A stretch of 11,953 nucleotides of DNA, taken from assembly GCA_023433655.1 (NCBI GenBank), contig JAEYUE010000334.1, forward strand, positions 1 to 11,953, in the 5' to 3' direction. A program made the translations under genes and the position numbers. Shown here one piece after another: positions 1 through 6,744 of the stretch. The first letter of the stretch is position 1. Each line of letters opens with the position of its first letter. The notes below the pieces were generated by a model, which was not told where the DNA came from, searched no databases, and saw only the letters and a list, made by a program, of their open reading frames with translations. The stretch is from Pseudomonadota bacterium. GTDB lineage: Bacteria > Pseudomonadota > Alphaproteobacteria > Caulobacterales > Caulobacteraceae.

Positions 1-1046
1 CGAACTTCGTCGAGGTCTGCCACCTGCTGCTGCACGGCGAGCTGCCGACCGCGGCGCAGTACGAGAAGTTCGAGAACAGCATCACCATGCACACGATGCT
101 GCACTCGCAGTTCGACCGCTTCTTCGAGGGCTTCCGCCGCGACGCCCACCCGATGTCGATCATGGTCGGGACCGTCGGCGCCCTGTCGGCCTTCTACCAC
201 GACAGCCTGGACATCCATGATCCGGTCCAGCGCAACATCTCGGCCATCCGCCTGATCGCCAAGATGCCGACCATCGCCGCGCGGGCCTACAAATACTCCG
301 TCGGCCAGCCGTTCGTGACGCCGCGCAACGACCTGAACTACGCCGAGAACTTCCTTCGCATGTGCTTCGCCGTTCCGGCCGAGGACTATGTCGTCAATCC
401 GGTCCTGGCGCGCGCCATGGACCGCATCTTCATCCTGCACGCCGACCACGAGCAGAACGCGTCGACCTCGACCGTGCGTCTGGCCGGTTCGTCGGGCGCC
501 AATCCGTTCGCCTGCATCGCCGCCGGCATCGCCTGCCTGTGGGGCCCGTCGCATGGCGGGGCCAACGAGGAGGCCCTGAACATGCTCAAGGAGATCGGCA
601 CGCCCGAGCGCATCCCCGAGTTCATCGAGGGCGTGAAGGCCAAGAAGTACAAGCTGATGGGCTTCGGCCACCGGGTCTACAAGAACTACGACCCGCGGGC
701 GAAGGTGATGCAGGAGAGCGCCTACGAGGTGCTGGAGGCGGTCGGCGACCCGAACGACCCCCTGCTGCAGGTGGCCCGCGAACTGGAGCGCGTGGCGCTG
801 AACGACGAATATTTCATCGAGCGCAAGCTGTTCCCGAACGTCGACTTCTATTCGGGCATCACCCTGTCGGCGATGGGCTTCCCGACCTCGATGTTCACCG
901 TGCTGTTCGCCCTCGCCCGCACGGTCGGCTGGATCGCCCAGTGGCAGGAGATGATGGAGGACCCGTCGCAGAAGATCGGGCGCCCGCGCCAGCTCTACAC
1001 CGGCCCGACCCTGCGCGACTTCACCCCGATCCACGAGCGCGGCTGA
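1..1046 (+). CDS. gltA: Citrate synthase, type II (5' end outside window)
   Basis: Condenses acetyl-CoA with oxaloacetate to give citrate, the entry step of the TCA cycle in the cytoplasm. The reading frame is open from base 3 to the TGA at 1044-1046, giving about 347 residues. E. coli GltA has about 427, so roughly 80 N-terminal residues lie left of the window. The ATG at 87 is internal: residues before it (NFVEVCHLLLHGELP) already match the family. The three catalytic residues of the E. coli enzyme can be placed: His264 in HGGANEE (codon 552-554), His305 in GFGHRVYKNYDPRA (669-671) and Asp362 in NVDFYSG (843-845). The HADHEQNAST and SGANPFACIAAGIA blocks are those of the hexameric, typically NADH-regulated bacterial type, but the regulatory region cannot be judged here. 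It is the only plus-strand gene and converges on the next one with 9 bases between stops. Confidence 0.97.
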   Translation, partial: NFVEVCHLLLHGELPTAAQYEKFENSITMHTMLHSQFDRFFEGFRRDAHPMSIMVGTVGALSAFYHDSLDIHDPVQRNISAIRLIAKMPTIAARAYKYSVGQPFVTPRNDLNYAENFLRMCFAVPAEDYVVNPVLARAMDRIFILHADHEQNASTSTVRLAGSSGANPFACIAAGIACLWGPSHGGANEEALNMLKEIGTPERIPEFIEGVKAKKYKLMGFGHRVYKNYDPRAKVMQESAYEVLEAVGDPNDPLLQVARELERVALNDEYFIERKLFPNVDFYSGITLSAMGFPTSMFTVLFALARTVGWIAQWQEMMEDPSQKIGRPRQLYTGPTLRDFTPIHERG

Positions 1047-1060
1047 GGCCGCTCCTCAGC
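1042..1060. terminator. Inverted repeat spanning both convergent stop codons
   Basis: A perfect 7-bp inverted repeat, GCTGAGG (1042-1048) and CCTCAGC (1054-1060), with a 5-base loop. The gltA stop (TGA, 1044-1046) lies in the left arm and the stop of the minus-strand gene (TCA on the plus strand, 1056-1058) in the right arm. It could act as a bidirectional terminator or 3'-end stabiliser. No T-tract follows on either strand, so it is not a standard intrinsic terminator. Confidence 0.35.
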
Positions 1061-2399
1061 GCCGGCCTGTCCGCAGGCCGGCGACGAAGTCCGCGTGATC
1101 CGGCAGTCCTGACGACCCGGCCGCGGCGGCGAGGGCCTCGGCCTCGGCGACGAGGGACTGCACCTCTTCGGTCAGGCCCGCGCCCATGGCCGTCAGCGCC
1201 CGCGCGCGGGCCCGCAGCAGCACGATCGCCGCGCCCGGATGACGACCGGCCAGGCGGGAGGCCCACAGCGGGATCTGGTCGTGACCGCCGCGCATCTCGT
1301 CCCGCCGCGCCATGACCATGACGGCGGCTTCGCGCAGGGCCGGCCAGTCCATCAGGAAGGACAAGCCGCGCATGGCGTCCGGATGCCGCGCCGCCAGTTC
1401 GAACGCCCGGTCCGTGGCCTCCACGTCCTCGAAATCCCGCAGGCGGGCGATCAGGGCCCGCAGGTCGTCGGCCGACAGATTGCGTTCGAATCGCCGCCAT
1501 CGCGCCTCGTCCGCCGCGCCGGTGGCGCCCTCCGCCTCCAGCACGGCGATCTCAGCCGCCAGCCAGCCGTCCGGCGGCGGCTCCGGCTCGGCCGGGCGGC
1601 TCCAGCGGCGTGAAGGCGGCGGCGCGGGCCGCGAGCCCTCCAGCGCCGCCCGCGCCTCATCCGCGCGCCCGGCCCCGGCCAGACGCAGGGCGATCTCCGC
1701 CCCGACCTCCGGCTTGCGGGCGTCCTGTTCGGCGATGGCGTTCAGCCAGGCGTCGAGATCGCCGCTGCGATCCGCCAGCTTGCGCACCACGAGGGCCAGC
1801 CGGCCGGTCGGCTTCGCGGCTGTCCTCACCTCCTGGAGGAGGCGGCGGGCCAGCGCCGGATCGAGCAGATGCGCCCCGCGGCCGATCCATGAGGCCCACG
1901 GGTTCAGTCGGGTTCGCAAGGCGTCGCCGAGCACCGGCCCGGCGACGTCGGGCCCGGCCGCGGACGCAACGGCCGCGAGATCGGCGGAGGCGGCGTCGAA
2001 CAGCAGCGGAAGCTCGCCCTTGGCGTCGCTGACCCGCGCCGTGAGACCCGGAAATAGATCGAACCACGCCGCCAGCCGGTCGAGCGCGAGGCGCGCGTCG
2101 AGCGGGGCGAGGCGGTCGACGATCATTCGCAGCACGGTCCGCAGGTCGTTGATCAGCGCCGGCCGCTTGCGCCACGACACCCGCGCCCGGCTGCCGGCGA
2201 TGGCGGTCAGGCGCTTGTCGATCTCGAGGGCCAGGTCGGGGGCGCCCACCTCGGCGGCCAGCTCCATCCGCAGGCGTCGCTTTAGGCTGGCGTCGGCGCC
2301 TGCCGCCTCGATCAGCAGGTCGGCCAGCCGCGCGGCCCCCAGCGCCGCCAGATTGGCGGCGTTGACGGTCTTCTTCGCGGTGGAGGGGCGTCTGGCCAT
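1056..2399 (-). CDS. DUF6880-like helical protein of unknown function
   Basis: I do not know the function. The 447-residue protein resembles, from memory, the DUF6880 family of alphaproteobacteria, whose N-terminus has the pattern N..NL.ALG..RLA.LL followed by a K/R-rich helix. Here that is NAANLAALGAARLADLLIE (residues 13-31) and SLKRRLRMELA (38-48). A second family-like block is WRKRPALINDLRTVL (76-90). The rest is almost wholly predicted helix with many Ala, Leu and Arg, like an alpha-solenoid. A proline-rich linker (257-277, PAPPP and EPEPPP) splits it into two halves. The C-terminal HADFVAGLR recalls the family's H..Y...L ending but stops sooner. No signal peptide, membrane segment or catalytic motif is seen, so it is probably cytoplasmic. 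The ATG at 2399 has only a distant GGAGG about 15 bases upstream. It follows lpxB by 50 bases on the same strand and may be read through from that operon. Confidence 0.85.
   Translation of the reverse strand: MARRPSTAKKTVNAANLAALGAARLADLLIEAAGADASLKRRLRMELAAEVGAPDLALEIDKRLTAIAGSRARVSWRKRPALINDLRTVLRMIVDRLAPLDARLALDRLAAWFDLFPGLTARVSDAKGELPLLFDAASADLAAVASAAGPDVAGPVLGDALRTRLNPWASWIGRGAHLLDPALARRLLQEVRTAAKPTGRLALVVRKLADRSGDLDAWLNAIAEQDARKPEVGAEIALRLAGAGRADEARAALEGSRPAPPPSRRWSRPAEPEPPPDGWLAAEIAVLEAEGATGAADEARWRRFERNLSADDLRALIARLRDFEDVEATDRAFELAARHPDAMRGLSFLMDWPALREAAVMVMARRDEMRGGHDQIPLWASRLAGRHPGAAIVLLRARARALTAMGAGLTEEVQSLVAEAEALAAAAGSSGLPDHADFVAGLRTGRR
1060..1083. terminator. GC-rich hairpin at the gltA 3' end
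   Basis: A 9-bp perfect inverted repeat, CGCCGGCCT (1060-1068) and AGGCCGGCG (1075-1083), with a 6-base loop. It starts 13 bases after the gltA stop and lies inside the last codons of the opposing gene. The stem is entirely GC apart from one pair and should fold strongly in the gltA transcript. No T-tract follows, so it could pause polymerase, protect the 3' end, or simply reflect GC-rich coding sequence for GLRTGRR. Confidence 0.35.
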
Positions 2400-2449
2400 G
2401 CGTCGCTCGTCACAGCCTCCGGGGCGAGGCCGCCTCTCTCAACGCCTGA

Positions 2450-3637
2450 TCAGCGGGCGGGGTGCGCCGGCCGGTCGCCCCGGGCCCCGATCACCTTCAG
2501 CACCGCCTCCGCCGCGATCTCGGAAGGGTCCCTGCCCTCGCGGCCCATCCGATCCAGCGCCGCCGTCTGACGGGCGGCCTGCCCGGCGCGCGCCTCCGGA
2601 TCGGCGAGCAGCCGTCCGACCTCGGCGGCGACCCTGTCCGGCGTCGCGTCGTCCTGGATCAGCTCCTTGGCGATCTCCTCGTCCGCTGCGTGGTTGAACA
2701 GGGTCGCGTACTTGCCGGTGAAGAAGGGCCGCATGATCGCATAGCTGAGCGGCTGGAAGCGGTAGGCGATGACCATGGGCGCGCCCGCCAGCGCCAGCTC
2801 CGTCGAGACCGTGCCGCTGGTGGCCAGCGCCACGGTGGCCGCCTTCATGGCCGAGTATTTATCCCGCTCCTGGACCAGGTGGGCGCGGAAGGGCCAGGAG
2901 GCGACCTCGGCGGTGACCCGGTCGGCGACCGGGCCGGCGGCGACGACGGCGACTTCGAGCGCAGGGTTGTCCCGCTTCAGGCGGGCGACGGCGCCCTCGT
3001 AGACCGGGGTCATCAGCCGGATCTCGGAGACGCGGCTGCCGGGCAGGACGAGCAACACGGGCGCGGCGGCGGCGATGCCGCGCGCAGCGCGGAAGCCGGC
3101 CGGGTCGGCCGCGCTCATGTCAACGTGCAGGGCCTGGGAGCCGACGACGGTGGTCGGCAGGCCCTCCTTCTCGAACCACGGGGCGTCGAAGGCGTAGAGG
3201 GCCAGCAGGTGGTCGACGGCCCCCGCCAGGGTCTTCGCCCGGCCGGGGCGCGAGGCCCAGACCTGCGGCCCCACATACTTGATCAGCGGGACGTCAGGCA
3301 GGACGGCGCGGATGGCCTTGGCGACGCGGATGGTGAAGCCCCAGCTGTCGATCAGGACCACGGCGTCCGGCCTCTCGGCCACGGCCAGGGCGGCCGTGTC
3401 GGCCACGCGGCGCTTGACCACGCCGTAGGCTCTCAGCCCCTCCAGCCAGCCGAGCACCGACAGGTCGGTGATGTCGAACGGACTGGCCACGCCCTGTTCG
3501 GCCATGCGCGCGCCGCCGACGCCGACGAAGGTCACCTCCGCGCCCAGCCGGGCCTTGAGGGCGCGCGCCAGACCGGCGCCGAGAACGTCGCCCGAGGCCT
3601 CGGCGGCGACCAGCATGATCTTGAGCGGCCGGCTCAC
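2450..3637 (-). CDS. lpxB: Lipid-A-disaccharide synthase
   Basis: Glycosyltransferase of family GT19. It joins lipid X (2,3-diacylglucosamine 1-phosphate) to UDP-2,3-diacylglucosamine, releasing UDP and forming the tetraacyl disaccharide 1-phosphate at the inner-membrane surface. The protein is 395 residues, against 382 in E. coli. Visible landmarks are AAEASGD (11-17), D97 (equivalent to catalytic E. coli Asp98), YVGPQVWA (121-128), the PGSR motif with R202 (E. coli Arg201), SGTVSTE (274-280) and FNHAADEEIAKELIQ (314-328), where E. coli has NLLAGRELVKELLQ. The start chosen is GTG at 3637: it forms a GTGA overlap with the lpxI stop and adds the SRPLKI lead-in. The in-frame ATG at 3616 would begin within the first strand. 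The open frame continues upstream to 3946 but only as a shadow of lpxI. Oddity: E. coli IDAPDF is IDSWGF here. Confidence 0.96.
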   Translation of the reverse strand: MSRPLKIMLVAAEASGDVLGAGLARALKARLGAEVTFVGVGGARMAEQGVASPFDITDLSVLGWLEGLRAYGVVKRRVADTAALAVAERPDAVVLIDSWGFTIRVAKAIRAVLPDVPLIKYVGPQVWASRPGRAKTLAGAVDHLLALYAFDAPWFEKEGLPTTVVGSQALHVDMSAADPAGFRAARGIAAAAPVLLVLPGSRVSEIRLMTPVYEGAVARLKRDNPALEVAVVAAGPVADRVTAEVASWPFRAHLVQERDKYSAMKAATVALATSGTVSTELALAGAPMVIAYRFQPLSYAIMRPFFTGKYATLFNHAADEEIAKELIQDDATPDRVAAEVGRLLADPEARAGQAARQTAALDRMGREGRDPSEIAAEAVLKVIGARGDRPAHPAR

Positions 3638-4464
3638 GGCGTCTCGCCCCAGACGAACAGGCCCAGGCGGTCGGCGGCCTCGACCATGGCGGCGTGGTCG
3701 ATGACGATGAGCTTGCCCGCAATCCCCCCCACGCCGGCCAGGCCGGCGGCGGAGGCCAGTTCGACGGTGCGGGAGCCCATCACGGGCATGTCGACGCGCA
3801 GGTCCTGGATCGGCTTGGGGGCCTTGCCCAACGCGCCCTTTCGGGCGGCGGCCGAGCCGCGCAGGTCGGCGGGCAGGCCGGCGACGCGGGCCAGCATGGC
3901 GTCCGTGCCCTCCTGGGCCTCGACCGCCAGAACCAGGCCGTCGCACACCACGGCGCCTTGGCCGATATCAAGTTCTCCAGACTTTTCCGCGACGTGGAGT
4001 GCTTTCCTGAGATCCTGGAGCTGTTCCGCCGTGGGCTGGACGGCCCCCAGGGCGCCCGCCGGCAATGTCTCGCCGCCGAGAATGTCGTCCGCGCCCTCGA
4101 TGGCGTAGCCCTCGCCCTCGAACACCGACAGGATCTTGCGCAGCAGGGCGTCGTCGCCCTTGGCCGCCTCGGCGATGATCCCCGGCAGCAGGGTCATGCC
4201 CTTGAAGTCGGGCTTCAGGCTCTTGAAATCGGGCCGGTTGACCGTCCCGGCGAAACAGACCGCGTCGCAGCCTGCCCTCTTCAGCGCCGCCAGCACCTTG
4301 CCGATCTCGGCCATCCCCGCCTCGATGCCAGGGTAGCGGGCCAGATGCGGATCGGCGAAGCCGGCCAGACGCACCACGAACACCGGCCGGCCCTCGGCCT
4401 CGCAGCGGCCCGCGACCGACAGGGGCAGGGCCCCGCCGCCGGCGATCAGGCCCAGACGGCTCAT
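3634..4464 (-). CDS. lpxI: UDP-2,3-diacylglucosamine pyrophosphatase LpxI (DUF1009)
   Basis: Hydrolyses UDP-2,3-diacylglucosamine to lipid X and UMP, the lipid A step done by LpxH in enterobacteria and by LpxI in most alphaproteobacteria. The two families are unrelated. The 276-residue protein has the N-terminal LGLIAGGGALPL segment (4-15), an AGTVNRPDF block (72-80), an FEGEGY..EGADDIL block (115-129) and the C-terminal signature QDLRVDMPVMG (220-230). The Asp in RVD is residue 225 and matches the catalytic Asp225 I recall for the Caulobacter crescentus enzyme. The ATG at 4464 forms an ATGA overlap with the lpxA stop. No clear Shine-Dalgarno sequence precedes it, so translation probably depends on coupling. 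The frame stays open up to 5178 but that part is a shadow of lpxA. It sits between lpxA and lpxB, the usual alphaproteobacterial place. Confidence 0.96.
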   Translation of the reverse strand: MSRLGLIAGGGALPLSVAGRCEAEGRPVFVVRLAGFADPHLARYPGIEAGMAEIGKVLAALKRAGCDAVCFAGTVNRPDFKSLKPDFKGMTLLPGIIAEAAKGDDALLRKILSVFEGEGYAIEGADDILGGETLPAGALGAVQPTAEQLQDLRKALHVAEKSGELDIGQGAVVCDGLVLAVEAQEGTDAMLARVAGLPADLRGSAAARKGALGKAPKPIQDLRVDMPVMGSRTVELASAAGLAGVGGIAGKLIVIDHAAMVEAADRLGLFVWGETP

Positions 4465-5246
4465 TCGCCGGGCAGGCAAAGCGGACGTTTGCCGTCCTCG
4501 CGGATGAAGGCGACGATCTCCATGATCTCGGGCAGATCGGCGTAGGTCCCGGCCACGGCTTCGACGCGTGCGGCGAAGGTCCCCTCGCCCTCGAAGAGAT
4601 CGCGGTAGGCGGCCAGCAGGCGCCGGAGGGCGTCCTTGCCGTAGCCCTTGCGCTTGAGCCCGACCAGGTTGAGCCCGTGAAGCCGCGCGTGGTTGCCCCA
4701 GGCCGAACCATAGGGAATGACGTCCCGCGTCACCGCCGCCAGCCCGCCGACGATCGCCCCCTGCCCCACCCGGCCGAACTGGTGCACCGCGCACAGGCCG
4801 CCGAGGAAGACCCGGCTGCCGACCCGCGAGTGGCCGCCGAGCGTGGCGTGGTTGGCCATGGTGACGTTGTCGCCGACGATGGCGTCGTGGCCGACGTGGG
4901 CGCCGGTCATGAACAGGCCGTTCGACCCGACGGTGGTCAGCTTTCGGTCTCCGGGGGTGCCGCGGTTGAACGTGCAGTGCTCGCGAACGACGTTGTCGGC
5001 GCCGATTTCCAGCCGTACCGGCTCGCCCTTGTAGCCGCCGTGCTGCGGGTCGCCGCCGATGACGGAGAAGGGATGGATGACGGTGCGGGCGCCGACCGTC
5101 GTATCCTGCTGCACCACCACGTGGCTGACCAGACGCACGCCCTCGGACAGGACCACGCCCGGGCCGACCGTGCACCATGGGCCGATCTCGACGCCGGCGG
5201 CGATCTCGGCCTTCGCATCGACGATGGCGGTCGGATGGATGCTCAC
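4461..5246 (-). CDS. lpxA: UDP-N-acetylglucosamine O-acyltransferase
   Basis: First step of lipid A synthesis: moves a 3-hydroxyacyl chain from acyl carrier protein to UDP-GlcNAc or to its 3-amino analogue, in the cytoplasm. The 261-residue protein (E. coli has 262) begins with hexapeptide repeats of the left-handed beta-helix type (about 1-185) and ends in a helical domain. H117, H120, H139 and H155 correspond with a constant offset of 5 to E. coli His122, His125 (catalytic base), His144 and His160. G168 corresponds to Gly173, the residue that sets acyl-chain length; glycine at this place allows a long chain, about C14 in E. coli. The GTG at 5246 is chosen because it overlaps the fabZ stop (GTGA), has GGAG 8 bases upstream, and starts the family-typical IHPTAIVD. 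Confidence 0.97.
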   Translation of the reverse strand: MSIHPTAIVDAKAEIAAGVEIGPWCTVGPGVVLSEGVRLVSHVVVQQDTTVGARTVIHPFSVIGGDPQHGGYKGEPVRLEIGADNVVREHCTFNRGTPGDRKLTTVGSNGLFMTGAHVGHDAIVGDNVTMANHATLGGHSRVGSRVFLGGLCAVHQFGRVGQGAIVGGLAAVTRDVIPYGSAWGNHARLHGLNLVGLKRKGYGKDALRRLLAAYRDLFEGEGTFAARVEAVAGTYADLPEIMEIVAFIREDGKRPLCLPGE

Positions 5247-5719
5247 GCCGCTGGCTCCGCCACCGTCACCACCATGGCCATGAACTCGGCCTCGGCCGCC
5301 AGCTTCCCGTCGATGAAGGTCTCGCCGCGGAATTTGAAGGCGTCGCCGCGCGCCTTGATCACCTTGACCTCCATGCGCAGCTGGTCGCCCGGCCGCGCCG
5401 GCCTGCGGAAGCGCACGCCGTCGATGGACATGAACATGATCACCTTGCCCTCGACCGAGACGTCCAGGGTCTTGGACATCAGCAGGGCGCCCGTCTGGGC
5501 CATCGCCTCGACGATCAGCACGCCGGGCATGACGGGATCGATCGGGAAGTGGCCCGGAAAGAAGGGCTCGTTGTGGCTGACGTTCTTGATGCCCACGATC
5601 GAGGTGTTGGCGACGAAGTCCTCGGCCTTGTCGACCAGCAGGAAGGGGTAGCGGTGCGGCAGGCGCCGCATCACCTCGGCGTAGTCGATGGCCACCCCGG
5701 CTGCTGTCTGGTCAGTCAT
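5243..5719 (-). CDS. fabZ: 3-hydroxyacyl-[acyl-carrier-protein] dehydratase FabZ
   Basis: Dehydrates (3R)-hydroxyacyl-ACP to trans-2-enoyl-ACP in type II fatty acid elongation. It draws on the same hydroxyacyl-ACP pool as LpxA and LpxD, which fits its place between them. The 158-residue protein has a single hot-dog fold, with LPHRYPFLLVD (20-30), the active-site stretch FFPGHFPIDPVMPGV (53-67) carrying catalytic H57, and E71 in EAMAQTG (71-77); these are His54 and Glu68 in the E. coli numbering I recall. The frame is open to 5866, but the extra residues translate the lpxD 3' end. The ATG at 5719 gives a normal FabZ length (E. coli 151), has GAGG 10 bases upstream (5730-5733), and overlaps the lpxD stop by 8 bases (ATGACTGA). 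Confidence 0.97.
   Translation of the reverse strand: MTDQTAAGVAIDYAEVMRRLPHRYPFLLVDKAEDFVANTSIVGIKNVSHNEPFFPGHFPIDPVMPGVLIVEAMAQTGALLMSKTLDVSVEGKVIMFMSIDGVRFRRPARPGDQLRMEVKVIKARGDAFKFRGETFIDGKLAAEAEFMAMVVTVAEPAA
5255..5258 (-). promoter_or_regulatory. Ribosome binding site for the lpxA GTG start
   Basis: GGAG on the minus strand, 8 bases before the GTG at 5246 and inside the last fabZ codons. It supports the GTG start of lpxA, in addition to the GTGA overlap. Confidence 0.6.
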
Positions 5720-6743
5720 TCCCGTCCGTCCTCGCACGTGCCTTTCCGGACGCCTGTTTGGCGAGCCAGATCGTTTCGCGCAAGAACTGACGCAATGGGC
5801 GGGCGGGATAACCGGACCAGGTCTCGCCGGGCGGAACGTCCTGCAGCACGCCCGCTCCGGCCGCAACCCGCGCCCCGGCGCCGACCGTCAGGTGGTCGCC
5901 CACCCCCGCCTGGCCGCCGAACATGACGCCGTCGCCGATGGTCACCGAGCCGGACAGGCCGCTATGGGCCGCCATCAGGCAGTTGCGGCCGATGACGCAG
6001 TTGTGGCCGATCATGCAGAGATTATCGATCTTGGTGTTCTCGCCGATCACCGTGTCGGCATAGGCGCCGCGGTCGATGCAGGTGTTGGCCCCGACGCTGA
6101 CCCCGTCCTGGAGGATGACGCGACCGAGCTGGGGGATGTCGACGGGCCCCGTCCGGGATCCGGCGGCGCCGAAGCCGGGCTCGCCGATGCGGACGCCGGA
6201 AAGGAGCTTCACCCGGTCGCCGACCAGGGCGAAGCCGAGAGTGACGTTCGAGCCGATCACGCAGTCCCGGCCGATCTGCACGCCAGGGCCGATGACGGTA
6301 TTGGCGCCGATCCGGCTGCCGCGGCCGATGCGGACGCCGGCGCCCAGCACCACGCCCGGTTCGAGGATCACGCTGTCGTCCTCGGCCGCGTCGCCGGGGG
6401 CTGCGGGCCGGTCGAGCGTGATCGGGCGGTGGAACAGAAGGGAGGCGCGGGCCCAGGCGGCCTGGGCCTCGCCAGACACGATCACGGCCGCCTCGGCAGG
6501 CGCGGCCTCGACCGCCGCCGCCGGAACGATCACGCAGCCGGCGCGGGTCCCGGACAGGGCGGCGAGGAATTTCCGGTCGCCGAGGAAGGCGACGTCGTCG
6601 GATTCGGCGGACCCCAGGGGGGCGACGGCGGAGACCGTCCGGTCCCCGCCGCGCGAGACTTCGCCGCCGACCCGGGCCGCGAGCTCGCCGACCGTCAGGG
6701 CCGGCAGGGACTCGAAGAACCGCGGGTCCGGGCCTCGGCCCAT
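5712..6743 (-). CDS. lpxD: UDP-3-O-acylglucosamine N-acyltransferase
   Basis: Third lipid A step: attaches the second 3-hydroxyacyl chain, from acyl-ACP, to the 2-amino group of UDP-3-O-acylglucosamine. The 343 residues (E. coli 341) comprise an N-terminal uridine-binding domain (about 10-115, with FFESLPALTVGELA and DVAFLGDRKFL), a left-handed beta-helix of hexapeptide repeats (about 125-305) and a C-terminal helix (GYPARPLRQFLRE, 311-323). H247 in MIGHN and H284 in GDH line up, both with offset 8, with catalytic His239 and with His276 of E. coli LpxD. The ATG at 6743 comes one base after the ompH stop (TAACATG), has no Shine-Dalgarno of its own, and is likely reached by ribosomes finishing ompH. 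The last 8 bases overlap fabZ. Confidence 0.97.
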   Translation of the reverse strand: MGRGPDPRFFESLPALTVGELAARVGGEVSRGGDRTVSAVAPLGSAESDDVAFLGDRKFLAALSGTRAGCVIVPAAAVEAAPAEAAVIVSGEAQAAWARASLLFHRPITLDRPAAPGDAAEDDSVILEPGVVLGAGVRIGRGSRIGANTVIGPGVQIGRDCVIGSNVTLGFALVGDRVKLLSGVRIGEPGFGAAGSRTGPVDIPQLGRVILQDGVSVGANTCIDRGAYADTVIGENTKIDNLCMIGHNCVIGRNCLMAAHSGLSGSVTIGDGVMFGGQAGVGDHLTVGAGARVAAGAGVLQDVPPGETWSGYPARPLRQFLRETIWLAKQASGKARARTDGND

Positions 6744-6744
6744 G

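Noticed and set aside
362..1315. 317-residue open frame overlapping gltA in another frame
   Set aside because: It is an Arg/Pro/Gly-rich shadow of gltA that runs into the opposing gene.
2415..2436. GCCTC/GAGGC repeats in the lpxB to DUF6880-like gap, considered as a terminator
   Set aside because: Three overlapping 5-bp arms compete with one another, loops are short and there is no T-tract. Such matches are expected by chance in GC-rich DNA. This 50-base gap is the longest in the window and I see no promoter in it.
2462..4108. 548-residue open frame on the plus strand opposite lpxB and lpxI
   Set aside because: It crosses the junction of two certain genes on the other strand, is low in hydrophobic pattern and resembles no family I know. 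It is explained by GC-rich codon use.
3634..5178. lpxI frame read from an upstream start, giving 514 residues
   Set aside because: The extra 238 residues are an out-of-frame reading of lpxA and are full of Arg and Gly. The ATG at 4464 gives the family length and an ATGA overlap.
5720..5866. N-terminal extension of FabZ to 207 residues
   Set aside because: The extension lies over the lpxD 3' end and has no FabZ character. The ATG at 5719 has a ribosome binding site and normal length.
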